A stretch of 33,912 nucleotides of DNA from Parachlamydiales bacterium (GTDB taxonomy: Bacteria; Chlamydiota; Chlamydiia; Chlamydiales; Parachlamydiaceae), in contig JAGVJP010000106.1 of the NCBI GenBank assembly GCA_020051075.1, positions 1 to 33,912 on the forward strand, read 5' to 3'. A model generated the notes under the pieces. The model was given only the letters and a program-made list of their open reading frames with translations. It was not told where the DNA came from and did no database searches. Position 1 is the stretch's first letter; every line of letters starts with the position of its first letter. Made by a program: the position numbers and the translations under genes. Shown piece after piece: positions 24,493 through 33,856 of the stretch.

Positions 24493-27182
24493 GCTTGCCT
24501 TTTCTGAAATATTCGATTAATCACATATCCACCCATCCCTACACCGAAAGCCACAATGGCAATAACGCCCCATTCTTTTAACCCTAATCCAACTGTTCCG
24601 AAGATTTTTTGTAAGGGAGGGAGATAAATGACGAGCAGCTGAACAAATAGCGAACTTGCTAGAGCTCCAATAATCCATCGATTAGAAAAAAATCCGATGT
24701 GGTATTGAGAGCGCACCATCTGAACTCGAACAAGCTCTAATACGACCAGAGTCGTAAAAGCCATTGTTTGTCCTAAAGCTGCACTGGTACGCAATCCAAA
24801 ATGGCAAGCGACAAGCGTACCTACAGCAATGGTACTACTGATTAACACCAGCTGTAGGGAAAACCGAAATGACAAAATGGGTTCGCTTGACTTTCTGGGT
24901 AGCCTTTCCATCGCTTTTGGATCAACGGGGTCCATCCCTAAAGCAATGGCTGGAAAGCCATCTGTCACAAGATTTAAGAACAACAATTGAACGGCAGATA
25001 AAGAAACGAAAGGATTTCCAGCTGGGTCTTTAAACCCAATGGCCATTCCTGCAAAAATGACCATAAGTTCAGCGATATTCGAGGAAAGCAGATAATTAAC
25101 GAATTTAATGATATTATCATAAATGCCCCTTCCTTCTTCCACCGCATTGACAATAGAAGCAAAATTGTCATCAGTGATAATCATATCGGCGGCTTCTTTA
25201 GTGACATCTGTTCCCTTGATTCCCATGGCTATCCCAATGTTCGCCTCTTTAATCGCAGGAGCATCATTGACGCCATCACCTGTCACTGCGACAATCTCCC
25301 CTAAATTTCGCCACATCCTCACAATACGTAATTTATGTTCTGCTGAGACGCGAGCATAAATACTAATAGTTCGGAGGGCTTTTTTAAGTTCCTCATCGCT
25401 CATTTGTTGAAGCTCTATTCCAGTAATTGCAAGCTTTCCTTCCGTCATTAACCCCAATTCTCTTGCTATAGCCTCCGCTGTATCTTTATGGTCGCCTGTG
25501 ATCATCACTGGAAGGATGCCTGCTTTCATGCAAGTTTGAACCGCTTGCTTAACTTCGGTTCTCGGAGGATCCATCATGGCTACAAGGCCAACAAAAGTGA
25601 GATTATTTTCCATGGATTCATCTATGTTCTGGCCAGACTCTATGTCCCTATAAGCCATAGCTAAAACTCTCAAGGCCCCAGCTGCAAAATCATGGTTGGC
25701 ATTAAGAATTTCTTGTTTGAGAAGAGGCGTAAGAGGTGTCTGCCTATTCTCAAGAAGAACTGTTTGACAACGGTTTAGAATTAAATCAGGTGCTCCCTTA
25801 ACAAAAAGAACATTTCCAGTAGAGGTCTGCCTAAGAACACTCATCCGTTTGCGCTCTGAATCAAAAGGAATTTCCCCAAGAAGAAGATTCACAGTCTCAA
25901 GTTCTTTCTTTTTTATTCCTCCTTTTTCTGCGGCAACGATCAAAGCACCTTCTGTAGGATCTCCGGTAATTTGCCAGCCTTGTTCCGTATGTGTGAGATT
26001 GGCGCTATTACACAATATTCCCGTCTCAAGAAGACGCTTTAATTCAGGGAAGTCTGTAAGAGAAATGATTTGCGATTTTAATGCGAAATCTCCTATAGGC
26101 GTATACCCCACACCAGACACATCAATCTGTGCTTGATTGGCCCATATCTTCCTCACACTCATCTCATTCTTCGTTAGAGTCCCTGTCTTGTCAGTACAGA
26201 TCACAGAGGCACATCCTAGTGTTTCAACTGAGGGAAGATGGCGAATAAGAGCTTTACGCTTTGCCATTTTCCGAACACCAATAGCAAGCGCGATGGTTAC
26301 AATAGCAGGTAGTCCTTCAGGCACAGCAGCAACTGCAAGGCTTGTTGCTATTAAAAGGATGTTAAGAAAAGAATTTCCTTGTAAAATTCCAAGGATAAAA
26401 ACAATCGCAACAATTCCAAGGCAAAGAAAAACCAACCGACGTCCTAATCCGGCTAAGCGAATTTGCAAAGGAGTTTGTTCTTCTTTGTGCTCACTTAACA
26501 GGGAAGCGATCTTTCCAAGTTCTGTATTTAATCCTGTCGTTGTCACTATCATATGTCCTTTACCGCTAAGGACAACTGTTCCCATAAAGGCCATGTTTTT
26601 TCGATCGCCAATGGGTAATTCGCTCTTCGCAAGCGGATCAATCATTTTATGAATAGGCAAAGATTCCCCTGTAAGAGACGCTTCTTGAGTGGAGAGCTGA
26701 ACAGATTGAATGACTCTACCATCTGCTGGAATCAGATCGCCCGCTTCTAATAAGATAAGATCACCGGGGACAATTTCTCTTGAGAGAACTGTCTGTAGAA
26801 CTCCATCGCGGATCACTTTACACGTTGGAGTTGCTAGCTTTTTTAGTGCTGCAAGAGACCGTTCTGCATTGATTTCTTGGATGAATCCTATGATTGCATT
26901 CAGAATAACAATCACAAGAATCGCTATTGCATCTATCCATTCACCAAGAATCCCAGCAATGACAGCTGCGGCAATTAAGACCCATACGATGAAACTGGAA
27001 AATTGATTTAGAAAAAGTTTAAATGGGGAAGGGGGTTTGGGTTCTGGTAACTCATTGAAACCATAACTTTCTAATCGTATCTTTATAGCAGCAGGGGACA
27101 ATCCTTGTTTTGGATCGGTATCTAGTTCCTTGTAGGTTTGTTCTGTGGAAAAACTCCACCACGGCTTCTTCTCTGCTGGCAT
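24489..27182 (-). CDS. P2A-type cation-transporting ATPase (Ca2+-ATPase-like)
   Basis: This 897-residue P-type ATPase has the full P2 architecture: an N-terminal cation-ATPase domain ([17 protein letters not shown]), TGES, the membrane motif [16 protein letters not shown]331 in [35 protein letters not shown] and six C-terminal helices. PEGLPA with [11 protein letters not shown] and [18 protein letters not shown] agrees with Ca2+-transporting SERCA/PMR1-like pumps, though Mn2+ or Na+/K+ relatives share much of this. It heads the long leftward run; its start faces the phosphoketolase gene across 112 bp. Its stop overlaps the phosphorylase start. I recall similar ATPases beside phosphoketolase genes in other bacteria. 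Substrate not certain. Confidence 0.9.
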   Translation of the reverse strand: MPAEKKPWWSFSTEQTYKELDTDPKQGLSPAAIKIRLESYGFNELPEPKPPSPFKLFLNQFSSFIVWVLIAAAVIAGILGEWIDAIAILVIVILNAIIGFIQEINAERSLAALKKLATPTCKVIRDGVLQTVLSREIVPGDLILLEAGDLIPADGRVIQSVQLSTQEASLTGESLPIHKMIDPLAKSELPIGDRKNMAFMGTVVLSGKGHMIVTTTGLNTELGKIASLLSEHKEEQTPLQIRLAGLGRRLVFLCLGIVAIVFILGILQGNSFLNILLIATSLAVAAVPEGLPAIVTIALAIGVRKMAKRKALIRHLPSVETLGCASVICTDKTGTLTKNEMSVRKIWANQAQIDVSGVGYTPIGDFALKSQIISLTDFPELKRLLETGILCNSANLTHTEQGWQITGDPTEGALIVAAEKGGIKKKELETVNLLLGEIPFDSERKRMSVLRQTSTGNVLFVKGAPDLILNRCQTVLLENRQTPLTPLLKQEILNANHDFAAGALRVLAMAYRDIESGQNIDESMENNLTFVGLVAMMDPPRTEVKQAVQTCMKAGILPVMITGDHKDTAEAIARELGLMTEGKLAITGIELQQMSDEELKKALRTISIYARVSAEHKLRIVRMWRNLGEIVAVTGDGVNDAPAIKEANIGIAMGIKGTDVTKEAADMIITDDNFASIVNAVEEGRGIYDNIIKFVNYLLSSNIAELMVIFAGMAIGFKDPAGNPFVSLSAVQLLFLNLVTDGFPAIALGMDPVDPKAMERLPRKSSEPILSFRFSLQLVLISSTIAVGTLVACHFGLRTSAALGQTMAFTTLVVLELVRVQMVRSQYHIGFFSNRWIIGALASSLFVQLLVIYLPPLQKIFGTVGLGLKEWGVIAIVAFGVGMGGYVINRIFQKRQA

Positions 27183-27294
27183 TTATTACCCATAACCCTG
27201 CTATCCTATAGAGGCTCCCTTTCCGCAAAATATCTTTATATTTATTTTTTTTCCATTATATTCACTTATTTATTGATAAAAGGAAAAAATACAC
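27183..27294. promoter_or_regulatory. Divergent promoter region between the leftward ATPase run and phosphoketolase
   Basis: This 112 bp AT-rich gap separates two head-to-head transcription units. On the minus strand a perfect TATAAT lies at 27255-27260, with only a poor -35 match, giving a leader of about 65-70 nt before the ATG at 27182. TATATT boxes on the plus strand may serve phosphoketolase, whose AAAGGA ribosome site lies about 10 nt before its ATG. No operator-like palindrome is evident. Confidence 0.4.
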
Positions 27295-29682
27295 ATGCCA
27301 AGAGAATTTCAAGATCCTTATGCTGAGGATCCTTTAACCAAGATGGAGCTAAATAAACTTAATGCTTACTGGCGAGCAGCTAATTATCTTTCTGTGGGTC
27401 AAATATACCTGCTAAACAATCCTCTACTCAGAGAACCCCTAAAACTTGAACACATCAAACCTCGGTTGTTAGGGCATTGGGGGACAACACCAGGCGTAAA
27501 TTTTATTTACGCTCACATGAATCGGGTCATCAAAAATTTTGATCTTAACGTTCTCTTTATGTTAGGGCCTGGGCATGGAGCGCCTGGACTCATTGCTAAC
27601 ACGTATCTTGAAGGAACATATAGTGAATTCTACCCTCATATCACTCAAGATATCAAAGGCATGCAACGATTATTTAAACAGTTTTCCTTTCCAGGAGGTA
27701 TCCCTAGCCATGCTGCGCCAGAAACACCTGGGTCCATTCATGAAGGAGGGGAGTTGGGCTATGTGATCAGTCACTCCTACGGGGCTGTTCTAGATAACCC
27801 AAATCTTATCACTTGTTGTGTTGTAGGAGATGGAGAAGCAGAAACCGGCCCTCTTGCATGTAGTTGGCACTCTAATAAATTTTTAAATCCTGTCAATGAT
27901 GGAGCTGTGCTGCCTATCTTGCATTTAAATGGGTACAAAATAGCTAATCCCACATACCTTTCGCGAATCAGTCGCCAGGAATTGAATAATCTCTTTGTCG
28001 GATACGGATATAAACCCTATTTTGTAGAAGGATCGGAACCTGAGACAATGCATCAGTTGATGGCTAAAACGCTTGATATAGTCATCAATGAAATCCTAGA
28101 AATCCAAAAAAAGGCCCGTCAAAAAGAGGGTTCTGAACGTCCAGAGTGGCCAATGATTATCCTAAGAACCCCAAAAGGATGGACAGGACCTAAAGAAGTG
28201 GACGGGGAAAAAACAGAAAATAGTTGGCGATCCCACCAAGTCCCTTTAGGGGATTTTAAAACTAAACCCCAACACTTACAACTCCTTGAAATATGGCTAA
28301 AGAGCTATCGACCTGAAGAATTATTTGATGAAAATGGAAAATTGAAGTCTGAACTTCAAGATATGGCGCCGAAGGGAAATAGGCGCATGGGTGCAAATCC
28401 TCATGCAAATGGAGGAGCACTGCTTCAAGAATTAAAATGCCCTGATCTACGAGATTATGCTGCTAAAATTGAATCTCCTGGAAAAGTGGTTGCCGAATCG
28501 GCGAGAATTCTTGGTGGATATCTAAGAGATGTCATGAAGCTCAATCTGGAAAGCAAAAATTTTCGAGTTTTTGGACCCGATGAGACAGCTTCAAATCGAC
28601 TAGGCGCTTTATTTGAAGTCACAAATCGAACTTTTAACGCCACAATCCTCCCTTCAGATGATCATCTTTCCCCTGATGGACGTGTCATGGAAGTACTCAG
28701 CGAACATCTTTGTCAAGGGTGGCTAGAAGGGTATCTTTTGACAGGTAGGCATGGTTTTTTCTCTTGTTATGAAGCCTTTATTCATATTATCGATTCGATG
28801 TTTAATCAACATGCAAAGTGGCTCAAAGTATCGCGGCAGATTAGCTGGAGAAAACCGATTGCCTCCCTTAATTATTTCCTAACTTCTCATGTCTGGAGGC
28901 AAGACCATAATGGCTTTTCTCACCAGGATCCTGGCTTTATTGACATTGTTGTAAACAAAAAAGCTGAAGTCATTCGAGTTTATTACCCACCCGATGCCAA
29001 CACATTGTTATCCGTAGCAGATCACTGTCTTAAATCACGCAATTATGTGAATGTGATCATCGCAGGCAAACAGCCTGCTTTGCAATACCTGAACATGGAG
29101 GAAGCGGTCAACCACTGCACAAAAGGGATAGGGATTTGGGATTGGGCGAGCAACGATAAAGGACAAGCTCCTGATGTCGTCATGGCCTGTGCAGGGGATA
29201 TTCCCACATTAGAGACACTTGCAGCGGTGGATATTTTAAGGAATATGCTTCCATCACTTAAAATCCGCGTTGTCAATGTTGTTGATCTCATGGTACTACA
29301 ACCTAAAAACGAACACCCTCATGGGCTTTCAGATGCAGAATTTGATGCTTTCTTCACAACGGATAAACCCATTATTTTCGCACATCATGGCTATCCCTGG
29401 ATCATTCATCGACTTACCTATCGTCGCACAAACCATAAAAATCTTCATGTCCGAGGATATAAAGAAGAGGGAACGACGACGACCCCCTTTGACATGGCAG
29501 TACTAAATGACCTAGATCGGTTTAATCTTGCAAAAGATACTATCGATCGCATCCCCATAGCTTCCGAAATAAAAGCCAACATTAAAGATGCTCTAAATAA
29601 AAAACTTGCCTACCACAAAGAATATATTCGAGAATACGGAGAAGATATTCCCGAGGTGATCAACTGGAAATGGCCATATTGA
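27295..29682 (+). CDS. xfp: Phosphoketolase (xylulose-5-phosphate/fructose-6-phosphate)
   Basis: This 795-residue thiamine-diphosphate enzyme splits xylulose 5-phosphate or fructose 6-phosphate with phosphate to give acetyl phosphate plus a sugar phosphate. Family signatures are intact: [39 protein letters not shown], the cofactor loop [10 protein letters not shown] with the later N-x-[14 protein letters not shown] and [10 protein letters not shown]. Length is normal. Whether fructose 6-phosphate is a substrate cannot be read from the sequence. The acetate kinase gene follows with no gap (TGA then ATG), a pairing that completes the pathway. Chlamydiae are not generally known for this pathway, so acquisition with the element is likely. 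Confidence 0.96.
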   Translation: MPREFQDPYAEDPLTKMELNKLNAYWRAANYLSVGQIYLLNNPLLREPLKLEHIKPRLLGHWGTTPGVNFIYAHMNRVIKNFDLNVLFMLGPGHGAPGLIANTYLEGTYSEFYPHITQDIKGMQRLFKQFSFPGGIPSHAAPETPGSIHEGGELGYVISHSYGAVLDNPNLITCCVVGDGEAETGPLACSWHSNKFLNPVNDGAVLPILHLNGYKIANPTYLSRISRQELNNLFVGYGYKPYFVEGSEPETMHQLMAKTLDIVINEILEIQKKARQKEGSERPEWPMIILRTPKGWTGPKEVDGEKTENSWRSHQVPLGDFKTKPQHLQLLEIWLKSYRPEELFDENGKLKSELQDMAPKGNRRMGANPHANGGALLQELKCPDLRDYAAKIESPGKVVAESARILGGYLRDVMKLNLESKNFRVFGPDETASNRLGALFEVTNRTFNATILPSDDHLSPDGRVMEVLSEHLCQGWLEGYLLTGRHGFFSCYEAFIHIIDSMFNQHAKWLKVSRQISWRKPIASLNYFLTSHVWRQDHNGFSHQDPGFIDIVVNKKAEVIRVYYPPDANTLLSVADHCLKSRNYVNVIIAGKQPALQYLNMEEAVNHCTKGIGIWDWASNDKGQAPDVVMACAGDIPTLETLAAVDILRNMLPSLKIRVVNVVDLMVLQPKNEHPHGLSDAEFDAFFTTDKPIIFAHHGYPWIIHRLTYRRTNHKNLHVRGYKEEGTTTTPFDMAVLNDLDRFNLAKDTIDRIPIASEIKANIKDALNKKLAYHKEYIREYGEDIPEVINWKWPY

Positions 29683-30897
29683 ATGAAAAAACAACTGATC
29701 CAGGTCATCAACATTGGAAGTTCATCATTAAAGATCTCTCTCTTTTGTATTTATAAGAAAAGAGTTGAGCGCATTTTGGACGCACATTGCAGAAATATCC
29801 ACGATTCCAATCCGCAAATCGAGATTGTTACCCAAGCAAAGAAAACCTGCATTAAACATCTTAAGGAAGGACAAATTGATAAAATTTTTCTACAGCTCAT
29901 GGAAGAAATCGAGAAGTTCATCGATTTTCATCTTTTTGCTATTATCGGAATAGGACATCGGTTCATTCATGGAGGCGATAAGTATACAACCAGTATGGTC
30001 ATCAACTCTTCTTCTCTTAAAGAGCTAGAAAAACTCAAAGATTTAGCCCCTCTTCACAACCCTGATTGTCTTAAACTCATCAAAGCAAGCCAAAAGTATT
30101 TCCATTCTAAAATGCTACAAATTGCCGTATTCGATACTGCCTTTCACAGCACTCTTCCTTCCTATGCATCACAATATGCGATTCCTCACTCCCTAGCTTC
30201 CAAGTATCACATCAAACGTTATGGGTTCCATGGCATTTCACATGCTTATCTCACCGATAAATATTTTGAATACACAAAAAAGAAAAAAAGACCTTCCAAA
30301 CTTATTACCTTACATCTTGGGAATGGATGCTCTGCTACCGCTATCCTAGACGGCTTATCCATCGATACTTCTATGGGATTCAGTCCTGCAGAGGGACTCG
30401 TGATGGGCACGAGAGCTGGCGATATAGATTTTACCTTGATTGAATTCCTTTGTAAGCAACAGCATCAATCTGTACGCCAAATCACCCATATGCTCAATTT
30501 CGAATCTGGTTTAAAAGGGATTTCGGGAAAAACCTCAAATGTAAAGGAACTTCTTCAGAGCTATGAAAAAGACCCGAATTGCCGACTTGCCATAGATATG
30601 TTTTGCTATCGAATCATCAAATATATAGGGTCCTTCACTACTATCCTCAATGGTGTAAATGCGATTATTTTCAGTGGGGGCATTGGAGAAAACTCTCCTC
30701 TCATAAGGCAGATGATTTGTTCAAAACTCAAATGGTTAGGATTAAAAATCTCAGTCAAAAGAAACAACTCCATTGTAAATTCTAGTCCTGGCAGCGTTCA
30801 AAAAATCAACACTCCCTCTTCTTCTGTCGAACTGTACGTCATTTCAACAGATGAAAATCTTTTTATTGCACAAGAAGTGCTAAAAAATCTCAATTAA
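29683..30897 (+). CDS. ackA: Acetate kinase
   Basis: This 404-residue enzyme converts acetyl phosphate and ADP to acetate and ATP. Signatures are visible: INIGSSSLKISLF at the N-terminus, GIGHRFIHGGD, RYGFHGISHAY, LHLGNGCSATAI, DTSMGFSPAEGLVMGTRAGD and FSGGIGENSPLIR near the C-terminus. These cover both ASKHA-fold halves, and length is normal. Start is directly after the phosphoketolase stop; the ribosome site GGAAATGG lies in the end of that gene, so translation is coupled. With phosphoketolase it yields ATP without the lower part of glycolysis. Confidence 0.96.
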   Translation: MKKQLIQVINIGSSSLKISLFCIYKKRVERILDAHCRNIHDSNPQIEIVTQAKKTCIKHLKEGQIDKIFLQLMEEIEKFIDFHLFAIIGIGHRFIHGGDKYTTSMVINSSSLKELEKLKDLAPLHNPDCLKLIKASQKYFHSKMLQIAVFDTAFHSTLPSYASQYAIPHSLASKYHIKRYGFHGISHAYLTDKYFEYTKKKKRPSKLITLHLGNGCSATAILDGLSIDTSMGFSPAEGLVMGTRAGDIDFTLIEFLCKQQHQSVRQITHMLNFESGLKGISGKTSNVKELLQSYEKDPNCRLAIDMFCYRIIKYIGSFTTILNGVNAIIFSGGIGENSPLIRQMICSKLKWLGLKISVKRNNSIVNSSPGSVQKINTPSSSVELYVISTDENLFIAQEVLKNLN

Positions 30898-30898
30898 G

Positions 30899-30925
30899 AG
30901 CTAAATCCTTTAGCTTGCAATTTTT
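30899..30925 (+). terminator. Possible terminator after acetate kinase
   Basis: AGCTAAA (30899-30905) and TTTAGCT (30909-30915) form a 7 bp stem with a 3 nt loop, followed after 5 nt by TTTTT. The stem is AT-rich and the T run is offset, so it may act only as a partial stop before the transporter gene. Confidence 0.35.
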
Positions 30926-30980
30926 AATTTGGACAATTAATACGAAGGTTAGGGGAATCATTTTGTGGGACGGGTAACTA

Positions 30981-32360
30981 TTGTTTAATTTTCTGCAGCC
31001 AGCTCCTATTGTAGAAGAAATCCAAGATCCTGTACTTGTTAAAAAAAAGTACAAGTACTGGCGATTGCGTACATTTTATGGGATGTATATCGGGTATGCC
31101 TTCTATTACTTTTCCCGCAAAAGCTTCACTTTTGCCATCCCTTCGATGCTCGAGGAAGGGTTTAGCCTCTCGGAACTTGGGATGTTGGGAACCATTCTTT
31201 CCATTACATATGGTGTTAGCAAATTTGTCAGTGGAGTTATGGGGGATAAATCAAATCCCCGTTATTTTATGTCCTTCGGATTGATTTTAACCGGTATTTT
31301 CAATATCGGTTTTGGCTTCACAACAGCTTGGGTCATGCTTGCTGTCCTTTGGGCATTGAATGCCTGGTTTCAAGGGTGGGGCTGGCCCGGCTGCGCAAAA
31401 TTGCTCACTCATTGGTATTCCCAATCTGAGAGAGGGAGATGGTGGAGTGTATGGAATACATCGCATAATTTGGGTGGAGCCCTCATCCCACTCGTCATCG
31501 CTTTTTGCGCTCATCATTATGGCTGGCGTTGCGCTATGTTTGTACCGGGCATCCTCTGTATTATAGCTGGTTTATTCTTGATGAACCGCCTTCGAGATGT
31601 GCCTCAATCGCTTGGATTACCTCCAGTTGAAAAATTCAAAAATGAAGAACAGCCATCGACATCCGGGAAAAATAAAAAGCTTACTTTATCAACGAAGGAA
31701 ATTCTTTTTGACCATGTGCTGTGTAATAAGTACATCTGGGTCATGGCCTTTGCTTACTTTTTCATTTACATCATTCGCATTGGTTTCAATGACTGGAGCA
31801 TGGTCTATTTCGTCAATAAGGGCTACTCTAAAATAAAAGCAGCAAGCTTTGTCTTTTGGTTTGAAATCGGTGGTTTTTTAGGCAGCCTTTTTGCTGGATG
31901 GTGCTCAGACAAAATTTTTAGCGGTAAACGCAACCCAGTCAACATTCTCTTCACCGTTGGAGCCATTGGCGCGCTCCTTGCCATGCATTGGAATGGAGTT
32001 GGCTGGTTATTTTTGGATACTATTATCATCTTTTTAATCGGCTTTTTCATCTTTGGCCCGCAGATGTTGATCGGTATGGTTGCAGCGGAACTTCCTGATA
32101 AAAAAGCTGCAGCGACTGCCAGCGGCTTTGCGGGTTGCTTTGCTTATCTTGGCGCAGCTGTAGCTGGAGGCCCCCTCGGTGCTCTTACGGATCTTTGGGG
32201 CTGGAATGGCTTTTTTGTTGTCTTGATTAGTTGCGGGTTAGTTTCTCTTGCATTAATGATTCCACTTTGGTCAATAACGACAAGGGCCAAACCTGCTGTT
32301 CAACAAATATCTCCTTCGACAGAGATCAACCAAAAAATGACAGTCGAAGAAGCTGAGTGA
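30981..32360 (+). CDS. uhpC: UhpC-like hexose-phosphate transporter (MFS, organophosphate:Pi antiporter family)
   Basis: This 459-residue protein has about twelve membrane helices. The N-terminal part (KYWRLRTFYGMYIGYAFYYF, then SRKSFTFAIPSM) and WALNAWFQGWGWPGCAKLL are signatures of the UhpC/UhpT/GlpT family. I recall chlamydial UhpC, which imports glucose 6-phosphate in exchange for phosphate, as very similar near the N-terminus. No ATG fits the family N-terminus, so the start is the TTG at 30981, with a weak GGG upstream. The tail after the last helix is short and polar. It follows phosphoketolase and acetate kinase on the same strand after 83 bp. It probably supplies sugar phosphate to them; a sensor role, as in enteric UhpC, is less likely because no UhpAB is present. 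Confidence 0.9.
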   Translation: MFNFLQPAPIVEEIQDPVLVKKKYKYWRLRTFYGMYIGYAFYYFSRKSFTFAIPSMLEEGFSLSELGMLGTILSITYGVSKFVSGVMGDKSNPRYFMSFGLILTGIFNIGFGFTTAWVMLAVLWALNAWFQGWGWPGCAKLLTHWYSQSERGRWWSVWNTSHNLGGALIPLVIAFCAHHYGWRCAMFVPGILCIIAGLFLMNRLRDVPQSLGLPPVEKFKNEEQPSTSGKNKKLTLSTKEILFDHVLCNKYIWVMAFAYFFIYIIRIGFNDWSMVYFVNKGYSKIKAASFVFWFEIGGFLGSLFAGWCSDKIFSGKRNPVNILFTVGAIGALLAMHWNGVGWLFLDTIIIFLIGFFIFGPQMLIGMVAAELPDKKAAATASGFAGCFAYLGAAVAGGPLGALTDLWGWNGFFVVLISCGLVSLALMIPLWSITTRAKPAVQQISPSTEINQKMTVEEAE

Positions 32361-32370
32361 CTTTGTCGGC

Positions 32371-32613
32371 TTATTTACTGTCTTCTTCGGGGTATACTTC
32401 AGGGATATAATGGGCGAAGTTTTTTGCCTCTTTATCGCAGATAAAGACAGAGGTGACTGCCGATGAACTTCCTGTCTCTACCTTGTCATTCTCGTAGCAT
32501 GCTCCTCTCCATGCATTTTCTATGGCAATTTCTTCAGTAGGAGCCTCAACTTCTACCATGAAATATTGCGTGAAGGAGAGCCCTACGCGCCATTTTGGAA
32601 ATTTTTTATTCAC
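32371..32613 (-). CDS. Small hypothetical protein next to phage tail genes
   Basis: This 80-residue protein starts at a GTG (32613) with only a weak upstream GGGATG. It begins NKKFPKWRVGLSFTQYFMVE and contains EAPTEEIAIENAWRGACYEND, giving a small alpha/beta impression with an acidic C-terminus (PEVYPEEDSK). No family is recognised. It lies 19 bp downstream of the tail-fibre-like gene on the same strand, so it is probably the last gene of that phage unit. Its stop is 10 bp from the converging uhpC stop, with no clear terminator between. Confidence 0.55.
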   Translation of the reverse strand: MNKKFPKWRVGLSFTQYFMVEVEAPTEEIAIENAWRGACYENDKVETGSSSAVTSVFICDKEAKNFAHYIPEVYPEEDSK

Positions 32614-32632
32614 GAATCACATCCCTGTTGCC

Positions 32633-33337
32633 TTATGTTACACTGATATTTCCCTGCGAAATTCCCGTACAAGTCCAATCGGTGTTGGCCGCTGTGCAGA
32701 GGAGCTGAATCGCATCATATTGATTGGTCGAATCTAAAGAACCACCAATGCCTGTGGTCGTATCTTGATTGCCAAAGTGGATGGTCTGGCCTACATTTTG
32801 GGCGATTTGCCATCCACCTACGCCCTTTCCAACGATCCAAACGAGATCACCGACCGATGAAGTAGCGGGGAGAGTAGCGATAACGAGGGCAGGGTTATTG
32901 AGGATGTACCCGTTGTTGACTGCCATGGTCAGGGCAGTGCCTGTCATCTCGGTGAAAGAAAAGAAAGAAGCTTGCGGGGTCCACTTAACCCCCTCTGGAG
33001 TCGTGGAATCGGTAGTAAGCACCTGGTTGTCTGGTCCGGCTGGCAATCGTGTATTGGCAGTAACCGTTCTGATCAGAAGATCTCCTTTAGTAGTAAGAGG
33101 GGAGATATTCCCAAAAGCGATCACAGCATTGGCTACATCAGAAAGATTGTTAGCGACTGCGAGCAAATCAGTGACCTTCTTTCCTGAATCTTGGATGACC
33201 TTTCCTGTATTATCGGCATAAGTTGCAATATCATCCTGAACAGAAGAATTGGGGCCGATGACATTGCCCGTGCCACCGCCGCCAGTCCCCGATTTATCCA
33301 GGTTGTTCGTGAATGGGTTATATCCGTAAATACTCAT
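32633..33337 (-). CDS. Phage tail-fibre-like structural protein
   Basis: This 234-residue protein has a Gly-rich early segment (SGTGGGGTGNVIGP) and the segment PLTTKGDLLIRTVTANTRLP followed by DNQVLTTDSTTPEGVKW. I recognise that phrase (TTKGDLL...RL..G..GQVL..D......G..W) from many phage tail-fibre and appendage proteins. The C-terminal half is rich in beta-prone residues, Gly, Thr and Asn, with few charges, as expected for a trimeric fibre tip. An in-frame GGGGAAATC precedes the ATG. It would bind a host surface. It is on the same strand as the 91-residue neighbour 8 bp upstream. Confidence 0.78.
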   Translation of the reverse strand: MSIYGYNPFTNNLDKSGTGGGGTGNVIGPNSSVQDDIATYADNTGKVIQDSGKKVTDLLAVANNLSDVANAVIAFGNISPLTTKGDLLIRTVTANTRLPAGPDNQVLTTDSTTPEGVKWTPQASFFSFTEMTGTALTMAVNNGYILNNPALVIATLPATSSVGDLVWIVGKGVGGWQIAQNVGQTIHFGNQDTTTGIGGSLDSTNQYDAIQLLCTAANTDWTCTGISQGNISVT

Positions 33338-33345
33338 GATTTCCC

Positions 33346-33621
33346 CTATGAAAAATAAGTCGCGCGGTTGGTCCAGCTATAAATGAAGCCAGCTCCCGCA
33401 TCGGGTATCTGGACTCGATTGATAAAGTTATTGCTGTCGTAACTAAGTTTGCGGATAAACCACGTTGAATTATCGACGTTTTCATTCGGAATGGCGGAAA
33501 ACCCTACATAAAGCGGCCTTCCTGCGCTGTCATTATCGAGCCTCTGCTCATAGAAATCGTTTGTTCCTAGAGTAGAAGCTAGATTATTGATCTGGTCAAA
33601 AACGTTGGTTGGAATAGGCAT
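33346..33621 (-). CDS. Small phage structural-type hypothetical protein
   Basis: This 91-residue protein starts MPIPTNVFDQINNLASTLG and contains GRPLYVGFSAIPNENVD, STWFIRKLSYDS and GFIYSWTNRATYF. The ribosome site AAAGGAG is strong. I recall short phage proteins with this kind of text (DSAGRPLYVG...W.I.K..YD....R) next to tail-fibre genes, but their role is not known to me. It is 8 bp upstream of the tail-fibre-like gene and co-directional, so it probably belongs to the same structural unit. Confidence 0.65.
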   Translation of the reverse strand: MPIPTNVFDQINNLASTLGTNDFYEQRLDNDSAGRPLYVGFSAIPNENVDNSTWFIRKLSYDSNNFINRVQIPDAGAGFIYSWTNRATYFS

Positions 33622-33691
33622 GAATCACTCCTTTGACCAAAGTCTAAGGCTATTTGACGCCTGTCCAACAGAGAGGGGGGTTCAAACCAAA

Positions 33692-33856
33692 TTACTGGTC
33701 TTCTCGATATTGCGACCTGGTGGTACAGCTATCGCTTTTTCGGGCAGCACCATCCTCCTCTTCTTCTTGATGAGATGGAGGAGGCAGGGCGAGAGCCTGA
33801 ACAAATTCAGGTATCGCAATCCCTTCGAGTGATTCCTCGTGTCTAACATTCGGCAT
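33692..33856 (-). CDS. Possible small acidic protein (doubtful)
   Basis: An ATG at 33856 opens 54 codons (MPNVRHEESLEGIAIPEF, then a run of Glu), and the frame is open a further 17 codons upstream. No ribosome site is clear. A competing frame on the same strand (33682-33882, 66 codons) is very basic and equally unproven. Nothing else is visible between 33622 and the window end at 33912. Confidence 0.25.
   Translation of the reverse strand: MPNVRHEESLEGIAIPEFVQALALPPPSHQEEEEDGAARKSDSCTTRSQYREDQ

Noticed and set aside
26137-26652. 171-codon open frame on the plus strand
   Set aside because: It is antisense to the Ca2+-type ATPase, which carries all P-type motifs. Long antisense frames are common opposite such genes.
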